From Streptomyces lincolnensis (lineage in GTDB: Bacteria > Actinomycetota > Actinomycetes > Streptomycetales > Streptomycetaceae): a stretch of 64,000 nucleotides of DNA. Under the pieces are notes generated by a model that did no database searches, was not told where the DNA came from, and saw only the letters and a program-made list of their open reading frames with translations. The position numbers and the translations under genes were made by a program. Positions 8,754-17,189 of this stretch are shown one piece after another. Every line of letters starts with the position of its first letter. The first letter of the stretch is position 1. The stretch lies in the NCBI RefSeq assembly GCF_001685355.1, contig NZ_CP016438.1, positions 4,092,001 to 4,156,000 of the forward strand, in the 5' to 3' direction.

Positions 8754-9260
8754 ATGAACAGCGACAGCGACCTCCAGATCGCCGGCGACATCCTCGAAGT
8801 CCCGCATCTGCTCCAGGCTCCCCGTGAGCACCCGGCCACCGTCGCCGACTTCGTCGGCCTGGCGCGCTCCATCGCCGCCGACCGCTCCGAGTGGGAGCAC
8901 CTCGTCCGGTACGACGCGACCACCCGCTGGTACCACCGGCTGCGCACCGGCCCCGGCTACGAGGTGTGGCTGCTGTCCTGGGTGCCCGGCCAGGGCAGCG
9001 GACTGCACGACCACGGCCGCTCCTCCGGCGTCCTGACCGTCCTGGAGGGCGCGCTGACCGAGCGGACCGAGCGGGGCACGCGCGCGTTGGCGGCGGGCGC
9101 GCAGCGGGTCTTCGCACCGGGGTACGTGCACGAGGTGGTCAACGACGCGCTGGAACCGGCCATAAGCCTGCACGTGTACTACCCGGGGCTGACGGAGATG
9201 CCCATGCACTCGACCTGCGCCGGTCGTGAGGCGCACGAGATCGACGTCGTGACCGCCTGA
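8754..9260 (+). CDS. cysteine dioxygenase family protein (cupin)
   Basis: 168 residues. Cysteine dioxygenases oxidise L-cysteine to cysteine sulfinate with a mononuclear iron held by three histidines. Here the ligands are visible as H85 and H87 (SGLHDHGRSSG) and H126 (APGYVHEVVN), within a single cupin fold; a conserved LHVYYPGL strand follows. Start is the ATG at 8754, where the homology begins; the longer frame upstream is not supported. Related enzymes act on 3-mercaptopropionate, so the exact thiol is inferred. It stands alone just upstream of fbiA, separated by 34 bases. Confidence 0.85.
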   Translation: MNSDSDLQIAGDILEVPHLLQAPREHPATVADFVGLARSIAADRSEWEHLVRYDATTRWYHRLRTGPGYEVWLLSWVPGQGSGLHDHGRSSGVLTVLEGALTERTERGTRALAAGAQRVFAPGYVHEVVNDALEPAISLHVYYPGLTEMPMHSTCAGREAHEIDVVTA

Positions 9261-9294
9261 CGCGTTGTCGTACCCGCCTGCGAGACTTGCTCCC

Positions 9295-10278
9295 ATGCGC
9301 ATTGTGGTTCTGGCAGGCGGCATCGGTGGTGCACGGTTCCTGCGCGGTCTGAAGCAGGCCGTGCCGGACGCGGACGTCACCGTCATCGGCAACACGGGGG
9401 ACGACATCCACCTCTTCGGGCTGAAGGTCTGCCCGGACCTCGACACGGTGATGTACACGCTCGGCGGCGGCATCAACGAGGAGCAGGGCTGGGGGCGGGC
9501 CGACGAGACCTTCCACCTCAAGGAGGAGCTCGCGGCCTACGGCGTCGGGCCCGAGTGGTTCGGGCTCGGCGACCGGGACTTCGCCACGCACATCGTGCGG
9601 ACCCAGATGATCAGTGCCGGATACCCGCTGAGCGCGGTGACACAGGCGCTGTGCGACCGGTGGAAGCCGGGCGTCCGGCTGATCCCGATGACCGACGACC
9701 GGGTCGAGACGCATGTCGCCGTCACCCTGCCCGACAGCGGCTCCGGCAAGGGCTCCGGGGAGCGCAAGGCGGTCCATTTCCAGGAGTACTGGGTGCGGCT
9801 GCGGGCCTCGGTGCCGGCCGAGGCGATCGTGCCGGTGGGTGCGGAGCAGTCGAAGCCGGCGCCCGGGGTGCTGGAGGCGATCGCGGAGGCCGACATCGTG
9901 CTGTTCCCGCCCTCCAACCCGGTCGTCTCCGTGGGCACGATCCTCGCCGTGCCCGGCATCCGCGAGGCGATCGCCGAGGCCGGGGTGCCGGTGGTGGGCC
10001 TGTCCCCCATCGTCGGGGACGCGCCCGTGCGCGGGATGGCCGACAAGGTGCTCGCGGCGGTCGGCGTGGAGTCCACGGCCGCGGCGGTCGCCGAGCACTA
10101 CGGCCCGGGACTGCTGGACGGCTGGCTGGTCGACACCGTCGACGAGGGCGCGGTGGAGCGGGTCGAGGCCGCCGGGATCCGGTGCCGGGCCGTACCGCTG
10201 ATGATGACCGATGTGGACGCGGCCGCGCAGATGGCGCGTGAGGCGCTGGCGCTGGCGGAGGAGGTGCGGGCGGTTTGA
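9295..10278 (+). CDS. fbiA: 2-phospho-L-lactate (or phosphoenolpyruvate) transferase, F420 biosynthesis
   Basis: 327-residue CofD/FbiA protein. It transfers the phosphoenolpyruvate- or phospholactate-derived group onto the deazaflavin Fo to form (dehydro)F420-0. Signature segments are present: [16 protein letters not shown] at residues 3-18, the [11 protein letters not shown] block near 32-43 that binds Fo and metal, and [12 protein letters not shown] near 205-217. Start is the ATG at 9295. Its stop overlaps the TTG start of fbiB by 4 bases (TTGA), so the two are co-translated. Confidence 0.93.
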   Translation: MRIVVLAGGIGGARFLRGLKQAVPDADVTVIGNTGDDIHLFGLKVCPDLDTVMYTLGGGINEEQGWGRADETFHLKEELAAYGVGPEWFGLGDRDFATHIVRTQMISAGYPLSAVTQALCDRWKPGVRLIPMTDDRVETHVAVTLPDSGSGKGSGERKAVHFQEYWVRLRASVPAEAIVPVGAEQSKPAPGVLEAIAEADIVLFPPSNPVVSVGTILAVPGIREAIAEAGVPVVGLSPIVGDAPVRGMADKVLAAVGVESTAAAVAEHYGPGLLDGWLVDTVDEGAVERVEAAGIRCRAVPLMMTDVDAAAQMAREALALAEEVRAV

Positions 10279-11585
10279 GCGGCCTGTCTGTGGACGGCTA
10301 CCGGGTCTGGGCCGTGGCCGGGCTGCCCGAGGTGCAGCAGGGCGACGATCTCGCGAAGCTGATCGCCGCCGCCGAACCCGGGCTGGTCGACGGGGACGTG
10401 CTCCTCGTCACCTCGAAGATCGTGTCCAAGGCCGAGGGCCGGGTCGTGGAGGCGTCCGACCGGGAGGCGGCCATCGACGCCGAGACCGTCCGGGTCGTGG
10501 CCCGGCGGGGTCCGCTGCGGATCGTCGAGAACCGGCAGGGGCTCGTCATGGCCGCCGCCGGGGTGGACGCCTCCAACACCCCGTCCGGAACCGTCCTGTT
10601 GCTGCCCGAGGATCCCGACGTGTCCGCGCGGGCGATCCGGGACGGGCTGCGGGACGTCCTCGGTGTCGACGTCGGCGTGGTCGTCACCGACACGTTCGGC
10701 AGACCCTGGCGCGCGGGCCTCACGGATGTCGCCATCGGCGCCGCCGGGGTGCGCGTACTGGACGATCTGCGCGGTGGCACGGACGCGTACGGCAATCCGC
10801 TCGGCGCGACCGTCGTGGCGACGGCGGACGAACTGGCCGGCGCGGGTGATCTGGTCAAGGGCAAGGCCGCCGGGCTGCCCGTCGCCGTGGTGCGCGGGCT
10901 GCCGCATGTGGTGGCCGAGGAGCACGGGGAGGGGGCGCGGGTCATGGTGCGCTCCGCGCGCGACGACATGTTCCGGCTGGGCACCTCGGAGGCGGTGCGG
11001 GAGGCGGTCACCCAGCGGCGCACGGTCCGGGCCTTCACGGACGAGCCGGTCGACCCGGACTCCGTACGCCGGGCCGTGGCCGCGGCCGTGACGGCGCCGG
11101 CACCGCACCACACGACACCGTGGCGGTTCGTGCTGCTGGAGTCGCGGGAGTCCCGGGTGCGGCTCCTGGACGCCATGCGCGACGCCTGGATCGCCGACCT
11201 GCGGCGGGACGGGAAGTCGGAGGAGTCCATCGCCAAGCGGGTGCGGCGCGGGGATGTGCTGCGCAAGGCGCCGTATCTCGTCGTGCCCTGTCTGGTCATG
11301 GACGGGTCGCACACCTACGGCGATCCGCGGCGGGACGGGGCCGAGCGGGAGATGTTCGTGGTCGCCGCGGGTGCGGGTGTGCAGAACTTCCTCGTCGCGC
11401 TGGCCGGGGAGCGGCTGGGGTCGGCGTGGGTGTCGTCGACGATGTTCTGCCGCGGGGTGGTGCGGGAGGTACTCGGGCTGCCCGGCGACTGGGATCCGAT
11501 GGGGGCGGTCGCCGTCGGGCATCCGGCCGAGGCGCCGCGGGCCCGGCCGGAGCGGGATGCGGGGAGTTTCATCGAGGTGCGGTGA
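10275..11585 (+). CDS. fbiB: coenzyme F420:L-glutamate ligase FbiB with nitroreductase domain
   Basis: 436-residue two-domain protein. Residues 1 to about 240 form the CofE gamma-glutamyl ligase ([17 protein letters not shown] near 40, [21 protein letters not shown] near 135), which adds the poly-gamma-glutamate tail to F420-0. Residues about 245-436 form an FMN-dependent nitroreductase fold ([13 protein letters not shown]) that in mycobacteria reduces dehydro-F420-0. Start is a TTG at 10275 overlapping the fbiA stop; a GTG at 10290 is the alternative. Together with fbiA this makes the last steps of the F420 pathway. Confidence 0.92.
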   Translation: MSGLSVDGYRVWAVAGLPEVQQGDDLAKLIAAAEPGLVDGDVLLVTSKIVSKAEGRVVEASDREAAIDAETVRVVARRGPLRIVENRQGLVMAAAGVDASNTPSGTVLLLPEDPDVSARAIRDGLRDVLGVDVGVVVTDTFGRPWRAGLTDVAIGAAGVRVLDDLRGGTDAYGNPLGATVVATADELAGAGDLVKGKAAGLPVAVVRGLPHVVAEEHGEGARVMVRSARDDMFRLGTSEAVREAVTQRRTVRAFTDEPVDPDSVRRAVAAAVTAPAPHHTTPWRFVLLESRESRVRLLDAMRDAWIADLRRDGKSEESIAKRVRRGDVLRKAPYLVVPCLVMDGSHTYGDPRRDGAEREMFVVAAGAGVQNFLVALAGERLGSAWVSSTMFCRGVVREVLGLPGDWDPMGAVAVGHPAEAPRARPERDAGSFIEVR

Positions 11586-11693
11586 GTTGGGCCTAGCCTC
11601 TTAGAGCCTGTGGGGGGCTTGCGGGTCGTGCGGGCTCTCTCGTTTTTCGGTTCTTTCGTGTTCCGGTTCTCTCGTATCCCAGGGATCTCATTC

Positions 11694-12695
11694 GTGGCAG
11701 GACGGTTCTCTCCCCGGCCCACGCGTACCACCGTGCGCGGCGGGGAGGTCGCCGTGCCCGCTGGAGTGCCTCGGCAGCAGGCCGCGGGGCGGGTGCGGAC
11801 CTGGGTGCCGGGGTGGCCCGTGGATCTCGGGCTGGTGCTCGGGGCGCTGCGGCGCGGGCCTGGGGATCCCACGTTCCGGGCGATGCCGGACGGGTCCGTG
11901 TGGCGGGCCAGCCTGACGCCCGTCGGGCCCGGGACGCTGCGCGTTTCCGCGTACGGCGGTGAGGTGCGCGGTGAGGCGTGGGGGCCGGGGGGTGAGTGGC
12001 TGCTCTCTCGGTTGCCGGAGTTGTTGGGGGCCGCCGACGATCCGGCCGCTTTCGTGCCCCGGCATCGGGTCGTGGCGCAGGCGTGGCATCGGCGGCCGGG
12101 GCTGCGGCTGACGCGGACCGGGCTGGTGCTGGAGTCGTTGATTCCGTCGATCCTGGAGCAGAAGGTCACGACCGATGAGGCGTATCGGGCGTGGCGGTTG
12201 CTGGTGCGGAAGTTCGGGGAGCCGGCTCCTGGGCCTGCGGCGGGCGGGCGGTTGTGGGTGATGCCTGCGCCTCGGACGTGGGCGTTGATTCCGTCCTGGG
12301 AGTGGCATCGGGCCGGGGTCGACAACAAGCGGGCGTCGACGATTCTGCGAGCGGTTCGGGTGGCGTGGCGGTTGGAGGAGGCCGTGTCGATGCCGGCGGT
12401 GGAGGCTCGGGGGCGGCTGGAAGTGGTGCCGGGGGTGGGGCCCTGGACTTCGGCGGAGGTGGTGCAGCGGAGTCATGGGGCGGCGGATGCGGTGACTGTG
12501 GGGGATCTGCATCTGCCGGGGATTGTGGGGTGGGCGTTGGCCGGGGATCGGTTTGCGGATGATGCGGTGATGTTGTCGTTGCTGGAGCCTTATGCGGGGC
12601 AGCGGCATCGGGCGGCTCGGTTGATCTTGTTGAGTGGGCGAGTGCCGGAGCGGCGGGGGCCGCGGATGCCGCGGGGGGATATCGGGCGGTTGTGA
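11694..12695 (+). CDS. DNA-3-methyladenine glycosylase II (AlkA/HhH-GPD) family
   Basis: 333 residues. Excises alkylated bases in base excision repair. The helix-hairpin-helix is LEVVPGVGPWTSAEVVQ, followed by AVTVGDLHLPG whose Asp is at the catalytic GPD position. The upstream LESLIPSILEQKVTTDEAYRAW helix matches the family core. I choose the GTG at 11694, 8 bases after AGGGA; a longer in-frame reading from 11610 adds an unrelated hydrophobic stretch. Codon use in the second half is unlike the neighbours, with many TTG, CAT, GAT and TTT codons. Followed by hairpins and tandem repeats. Confidence 0.82.
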   Translation: MAGRFSPRPTRTTVRGGEVAVPAGVPRQQAAGRVRTWVPGWPVDLGLVLGALRRGPGDPTFRAMPDGSVWRASLTPVGPGTLRVSAYGGEVRGEAWGPGGEWLLSRLPELLGAADDPAAFVPRHRVVAQAWHRRPGLRLTRTGLVLESLIPSILEQKVTTDEAYRAWRLLVRKFGEPAPGPAAGGRLWVMPAPRTWALIPSWEWHRAGVDNKRASTILRAVRVAWRLEEAVSMPAVEARGRLEVVPGVGPWTSAEVVQRSHGAADAVTVGDLHLPGIVGWALAGDRFADDAVMLSLLEPYAGQRHRAARLILLSGRVPERRGPRMPRGDIGRL

Positions 12696-12790
12696 TTCTT
12701 GCCGGATGCCGGGTGCCGTCCTTGTTTTCTTCGCCCCCGCCGCCCCTACCCGTCCCATCCCCAGGGGCTGCCGCCCCTTCGACCCCGCTC

Positions 12791-12811
12791 CCAGGGGGCT
12801 CCGCCCCCTGG
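12791..12811. terminator. strong hairpin after the glycosylase gene
   Basis: Perfect 9-bp inverted repeat (CCAGGGGGC / GCCCCCTGG) with a 3-base loop. A second weaker stem AGGGGC/GCCCCT lies at about 12762-12778 and a third GGCCC/GGGCC at 12821-12835. The cluster sits between convergent genes and could end transcription from both sides. No T-run follows, as is common in Streptomyces. Confidence 0.6.
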
Positions 12812-12840
12812 ACCCCTATCGGCCCTTAAGGGGCCTCGTC

Positions 12841-13124
12841 CTCAAACGCCGGACGGGCTGAAAGTGGCCGGGGTGGGTGGGGGATCGGGACGGCAAGAAC
12901 CCCGGCCTCAGACGACGGACGGGCTGAAAGTGGTCGGGGTGGGTGGGGGATCGGGACGGCAGGAACCCCCGGCCTCAGACGACGGACGGGCTGAAAAGGA
13001 CGGGCGGGTGCGGGATCGGGACGGCAAGAACCCCCGGCCTCAGACGACGGACGGGCTGAAAAGGACGGGCGGGTGCGGGATCGGGACGGCAAGAACCCCG
13101 GCCTCGGACGACGGACGGGCTGAA
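12841..13124. repeat. 66-bp tandem repeat, four full copies plus a partial
   Basis: Units begin with CTCA/CTCG at 12841, 12907, 12974, 13039 and 13103, so the period is 64-67 bases. Each unit carries the core GACGGACGGGCTGAAA (the first unit reads CGCCGGACGGGCTGAAA), then a GGGATCGGGACGGCAAGAAC segment and CCCCGGC. Units 1-2 differ from 3-4 in the middle (GTGGCCGGGGTGGGTG against AGGACGGGCGGGTGC). It lies in the 595-base gap between convergent glycosylase and NDP-sugar pyrophosphorylase genes. Open frames across it are produced by the repeat and are not genes. Confidence 0.9.
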
Positions 13125-13290
13125 TGACAACTGGCCCGGGGCTGGTGCGTACTGGACCAGCCGCAGTCGCCGACGGCGTTCAGCCCCCGCAGGGGCCACC
13201 CGCACCCGACCGCGAAAGTCGTACGGGTGGTGCGGGCGGGAAACAGCAGGCCCGGCCGGAGGCCCGGTGCCGTCCCATGCGCCCCCGGCG
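13125..13290. other. non-coding tail after the tandem repeat
   Basis: No gene seen. A short inverted repeat GCTGG/CCAGC around 13140-13161 could terminate the minus-strand pyrophosphorylase message. Confidence 0.35.
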
Positions 13291-14373
13291 TTACTGATCC
13301 GAAGAGAAGCGGACCGCTCCCGCGGGGATTCGGGCGTCGCACCAGATGCGCATGCCGTCGCGGAGTTCGTTGTCGGGGCCGATGACGGCGCCGTCGCCGA
13401 TGACGGTGTTGGTGAGGACGGAGCGTTCGCCGACGCGGGCGCGGGTGCCGATGAGGGAGTCGGTGATGACGGCGCCGGGTTCGATGACGGCGCCGGGGAG
13501 GATCGTGGAGCCGAAGACCCTCGCGCCCTCTGCCACGAAGGCGCCCTCGCCGACCACCGTGCCGCCGGTGAGCTTGGCGTCGGGGGCCACTCGGGCGGTG
13601 GGCAGGACGAGGCGGTCGCCGCAGCGGCCGGGGACGGCGGGGGACGGGGCGCGGCCCAGGACCAGGTCGGCCGAGCCGCGGACGAAGGCGGCCGGGGTGC
13701 CGAGGTCCAGCCAGTAGGTGGAGTCCACCATGCCCTGGAGGTGGGCGCCCGCGGACAGCAGGTCCGGGAACGTCTCGCGTTCGACGGAGACCGGGCGGCC
13801 CTGCGGGATCGTGTCGATGACCGAGCGGCGGAAGACGTACGCGCCCGCGTTGATCTGGTCGGTGACGATCTCCTCGGGGGTCTGGGGCTTCTCCAGGAAC
13901 GCCAGGACCTTGCCCGTGTCGTCGGTGGGGACCAGGCCGTAGGCGCGGGGGTCGGTGACCTTGGTGAGGTGCAGCGACACGTCCGCGGAGGTGCGCTCGT
14001 GGGTGTCGACCAGGGCCCTGATGTCCAGGCCGGTCAGGATGTCGCCGTTGAAGATCAGGACCGGGTCGTCGGGAGCCGAGTGGAGGCGGGAGGCGACGTT
14101 GCGGATCGCGCCGCCGGTGCCGAGGGGCTCCTCCTCGGTGACGTACTCGATGTGCAGGCCCAGGGACGAGCCGTCGCCGAAGTACGGCTCGAAGACCTCC
14201 GCCAGGTAGGAGGTGGCGAGGACGATGTGATCCACGCCCGCCGCTCTCGCTCTCGCCAACTGGTGCGTGAGGAAGGGGACCCCGGCCGCGCGGACCATGG
14301 GTTTCGGCGTGTGCACCGTGAGGGGGCGCAGCCGGGTTCCCTTGCCGCCGACCAGGAGGATCGCTTCTGTCAC
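13291..14373 (-). CDS. NDP-sugar pyrophosphorylase (mannose-1-P guanylyltransferase-like)
   Basis: 360 residues. Makes a nucleotide-activated sugar from a sugar-1-phosphate and an NTP. The N-terminal Rossmann-type domain opens with EAILLVGGKGTRLRPLT (residues 3-19), the classical nucleotide-binding loop, and has LIFNGDILTGLDIR with the metal Asp and FLEKPQTPEE near 155. The C-terminal 120 residues form a left-handed beta-helix of hexapeptides (GTVVGEGAFVAEGARVFGS). The GTG at 14373 follows GGAAGCGGAG. Family members use GTP/mannose-1-P or UTP/glucose-1-P; which is not clear. It starts the envelope region and could feed the nearby glycosyltransferases. Confidence 0.85.
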   Translation of the reverse strand: MTEAILLVGGKGTRLRPLTVHTPKPMVRAAGVPFLTHQLARARAAGVDHIVLATSYLAEVFEPYFGDGSSLGLHIEYVTEEEPLGTGGAIRNVASRLHSAPDDPVLIFNGDILTGLDIRALVDTHERTSADVSLHLTKVTDPRAYGLVPTDDTGKVLAFLEKPQTPEEIVTDQINAGAYVFRRSVIDTIPQGRPVSVERETFPDLLSAGAHLQGMVDSTYWLDLGTPAAFVRGSADLVLGRAPSPAVPGRCGDRLVLPTARVAPDAKLTGGTVVGEGAFVAEGARVFGSTILPGAVIEPGAVITDSLIGTRARVGERSVLTNTVIGDGAVIGPDNELRDGMRIWCDARIPAGAVRFSSDQ

Positions 14374-14576
14374 GTCGTCTCCGCTTCCTGCCGGGACCGG
14401 CCGAACTGACTCCGAACTGACTTTCGGCCGGTCAGTGTATGCAGACCGTTGTGTGGCGCCTTCGTTGGCCGTGCGGCATGCAGCCTTCTGTCCCCCGACG
14501 GCGAAGAACGTGCCCCCCGAACAGACTGTCCGGCGCCCCACACGGTTCCCGGAACACGGTCCCGACCTGGTCGGTT

Positions 14577-16187
14577 CTAGCGTCCCTGGAGGCGGGCCGC
14601 CGTCGTGCGGGTCGTGCCGAGCTTCCGGTAGAGCTGCCAGCCGGGGCACTCCGTGGCGAAGCCGTCCCGGTGACCGGAGATCACGTTCAGTCGTACGTTC
14701 TTTCCCTTTCGGTAGAGATTGCCACCGCCGGACTTCAGATATGTCTTTCCGCGGGGATTGGCGCCGTGCAGACCGAGCTTCCACGCGGTGAGCCGGGCGA
14801 TGGCCTTCACGGTGGCGGCGGGCGGTTTGGTGCCTCCGTGGCTGCCGAGGACGGCGATCCCCATGCTGTTGGTGTTGAACCCGAGCGTGTGTGCGCCGAG
14901 AACCGGCTTCGCCACGCCCCCGGCACGGCCCTCGTAGATGTTTCCGCACTTGTCGACGAGGAAGTTGTAGCCGACGTCACGCCAGCCCATGCTCTTGACG
15001 TGGTAGCGGTAGATACCGCGAATGACGGAGGACGCCTGCGCGCAGCGGTATCCGTTGCCGGATGCCGTGTGGTGGACGAAGGCGGCCTTGACCTTCTTCG
15101 TGTAGACGAACTTCTTCTCCCGCAGCTTCTCGTCCGCGCCCCAGCCGCGCCGCGTGACGATCCGCGGCCGCGGGCCGATGTACGGCTTCGCGCGCTGCGC
15201 CGGCGTCAGCTCACCGTCCCGCAGGGCGAGCAGCTCCCGTTCGGTCGCCTGCCGGTCGAGGGCGGGGATCTCGGTGGCGCCGAGAGGGGCCGACAGTTCG
15301 ATGTTGACGGCGGAGGCGTCGACGGCGGCGAGGGCCTCGGCCGGTTCGGCGGTCGGGGCGATGTGGCGGGGCGCGATGTGGTGGGAGGCGGTGTGGCGGG
15401 GGGCCGTGACCGCGAGCGCCCGCTGGACGGAGGGCTCCTCGACCGCGAGGTCCGGGGCTGCCGGGTCCGGGGCTGCGGGGTCCTGGGCTGCGGGGTCCTG
15501 GGGCGGGGGCTCCTGGCCCGGGTCGACCAGTTCGAGGCGGAGGCCCGCCGGGAGGGGGGTGGTGGGGGTCGCCGTGCGGGGGCCGCGGGCCGTGTCCTCG
15601 GTCCGTGATTCCGTCTCCGCCCGGACGCGGACCTCCACGCCGTCCGAGTCGCCCACCCACAGGGGCGCGGTGGCCCCGCGGACACGGCCCGAGGTGCGCT
15701 CGGCGGTGTCCGGGTCGGCCGCGTGGTCGGCGTTGTGGGTCTCGACGTCCTGCCAGCCGGACCAGACGTCCGTGCCGGCGGCGCGGGTGCGGACCTGGAC
15801 GCGGCCGTGCAGTTCGACGTCCGGGTCGTCCCAGATGACGCCGACGAGTGAGAAGTGCCGTACGTCCTGGCGGAACAGGCCCTGTTCGGTGGCGGGGCCG
15901 AGGGTGCGGTCGTGGGTGCGGGGGGCGAGGGGGAGCGACTGGGTGCCGCCGGGCAGCGTCGGCGCGGATCCCTTGCGCGCCGGTTCCGCCTCGGCCGGCC
16001 GGGCCGGGGCCGGTCTCGCTGCCGCGGTCGACACCGGTCTCGCCGCCGTGGCCGACACGCTCGCCCCGACCGGGGCGTGCGCCGCGGTCGCCGGCGGGGT
16101 CAGCGGGAGGGCCAGAGCGGCCGCACAGGTGACGCCGATCGAGGAAGCAAGAAGTCCACGCATGCCCCTGATAGTGGGCATAGTCAT
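14577..16187 (-). CDS. exported N-acetylmuramoyl-L-alanine amidase / peptidoglycan recognition protein
   Basis: 536 residues with a signal peptide (RGMRGLLASSIGVTCAAALALPL). A long Ala/Pro-rich middle section includes imperfect DPAAPDPAAPD repeats near 230. The catalytic Amidase_2/PGRP domain occupies the last ~200 residues: RIVTRRGWGAD, AFVHHTASGN (first zinc His), VGYNFLVDKCGNIYEGRAGG, and VISGHRDGFATECPG (second His and Cys ligands). It cleaves the MurNAc-L-Ala bond. Start is the ATG at 16187, giving an arginine-containing n-region; inner Met codons are alternatives. Divergent from the TIGR03089 gene. Confidence 0.88.
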   Translation of the reverse strand: MTMPTIRGMRGLLASSIGVTCAAALALPLTPPATAAHAPVGASVSATAARPVSTAAARPAPARPAEAEPARKGSAPTLPGGTQSLPLAPRTHDRTLGPATEQGLFRQDVRHFSLVGVIWDDPDVELHGRVQVRTRAAGTDVWSGWQDVETHNADHAADPDTAERTSGRVRGATAPLWVGDSDGVEVRVRAETESRTEDTARGPRTATPTTPLPAGLRLELVDPGQEPPPQDPAAQDPAAPDPAAPDLAVEEPSVQRALAVTAPRHTASHHIAPRHIAPTAEPAEALAAVDASAVNIELSAPLGATEIPALDRQATERELLALRDGELTPAQRAKPYIGPRPRIVTRRGWGADEKLREKKFVYTKKVKAAFVHHTASGNGYRCAQASSVIRGIYRYHVKSMGWRDVGYNFLVDKCGNIYEGRAGGVAKPVLGAHTLGFNTNSMGIAVLGSHGGTKPPAATVKAIARLTAWKLGLHGANPRGKTYLKSGGGNLYRKGKNVRLNVISGHRDGFATECPGWQLYRKLGTTRTTAARLQGR

Positions 16188-16302
16188 ACATACCTGTCCA
16201 TTGGGGAACTGACGGGCCGTTGGGAGGCGTTCCGCCGAACCGGTGGCCCCACGGGGGCTCGGGGCTCGATGCGGGGACGGGTGCCCGCGTACGCTTCTGC
16301 GG

Positions 16303-17058
16303 GTGACTGCCACCGATCGCACCCCTGCCGACCTGCTGCGTTCCGCGCTCGCCGCGGACCCCGGACGCCCTCTGGTGACCTTCTACGACGACGCCACGGG
16401 CGAGCGGGTCGAATTGTCCGTGGCCACCTTCGCCAATTGGGTGGCCAAGACCTCGAACCTTCTCCAGTCGGACCTCGCGGCGGCGCCCGGGGACCGGGTG
16501 GCGCTGCTGCTGCCCGCGCACTGGCAGACGGCCGTGTGGTTGCTGGCGTGTTCGTCGGTGGGGGTGATCGCGGACGTCGGCGGGGACGCGGGGGCCGCGG
16601 ATGTCGTGGTGAGCGGCCCCGACTCGCTCGACGCGGCCCTGGCGTGTTCCGGGGAGCGGGTGGCGCTGGCGTTGCGGCCGCTGGGCGGGCGGTTCCCGCA
16701 GGCGCCGTCCGGGTTCGCGGACTACGCCGTCGAGGTGCCGAGCCAGGGGGACCGGTTCGCGCCGTTCGCTCCCGTGGATCCGGAGGAGCCCGCGCTGATC
16801 GTCGCCGGGCGGGAGTTCAGCGCGGCGGAGGTCGTGGACCGGGCTCGGGCGGAGGCGCCGGGGCTGGGGCTCACGGGGCCCGGGTCCCGACTGCTGTCGG
16901 GATTGCCGTACGACACGTGGGAGGGGCTGAACGCGGGGCTGTTCGGGCCGCTCGCCACGGGTGGGTCCGTGGTGCTGTGCCGGCATCTGGAGCGGTTGGA
17001 CGAGGAGGCGCTGGCCAAGCGGATCGAGAGTGAGCGGGTGAGCGTGACGGCCCGGTAG
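16303..17058 (+). CDS. TIGR03089 family protein (truncated AMP-binding-like)
   Basis: 251 residues. The family is actinobacterial and resembles the N-terminal part of acyl-CoA synthetase/AMP-binding enzymes without their adenylation core. The segment RPLVTFYDDATGERVELSVATFANWVAKTSNLLQ matches the opening of such enzymes, and GDRVALLLPAHWQTAVWLLAC the following helix. The usual phosphate-binding loop and the C-terminal domain are absent, so it is unlikely to adenylate on its own. GTG start at 16303; a TACGCT hexamer 7 bases upstream could serve a leaderless message. It sits directly before the LCP gene cluster. Confidence 0.78.
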   Translation: MTATDRTPADLLRSALAADPGRPLVTFYDDATGERVELSVATFANWVAKTSNLLQSDLAAAPGDRVALLLPAHWQTAVWLLACSSVGVIADVGGDAGAADVVVSGPDSLDAALACSGERVALALRPLGGRFPQAPSGFADYAVEVPSQGDRFAPFAPVDPEEPALIVAGREFSAAEVVDRARAEAPGLGLTGPGSRLLSGLPYDTWEGLNAGLFGPLATGGSVVLCRHLERLDEEALAKRIESERVSVTAR

Positions 17059-17189
17059 GCGCCACCGCTTATGCCGCCGGGAGCGGGATGACCCCTCCCC
17101 CGTTCGGCCCAGCTCCACCCACCCCCCTCCCCCCGCCCACGGCATCGTCGTAGGAGGAGCCCGCACTGCACGCTCGTATGCCATGAGGG

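Noticed and set aside
12841..13124. Possible CRISPR array
   Set aside because: Units are contiguous with no unique spacers, the period is 64-67 bases, and no cas gene is near.
12699..13127. Open frames on both strands across the 66-bp repeat
   Set aside because: They arise because the repeat lacks stops in some frames; encoded sequence is just the repeat and shows no family or ribosome site.
15206..17184. Long minus-strand frames overlapping the PGRP and TIGR03089 genes
   Set aside because: Arg/Pro-rich shadows; the PGRP catalytic motifs are in a different frame.
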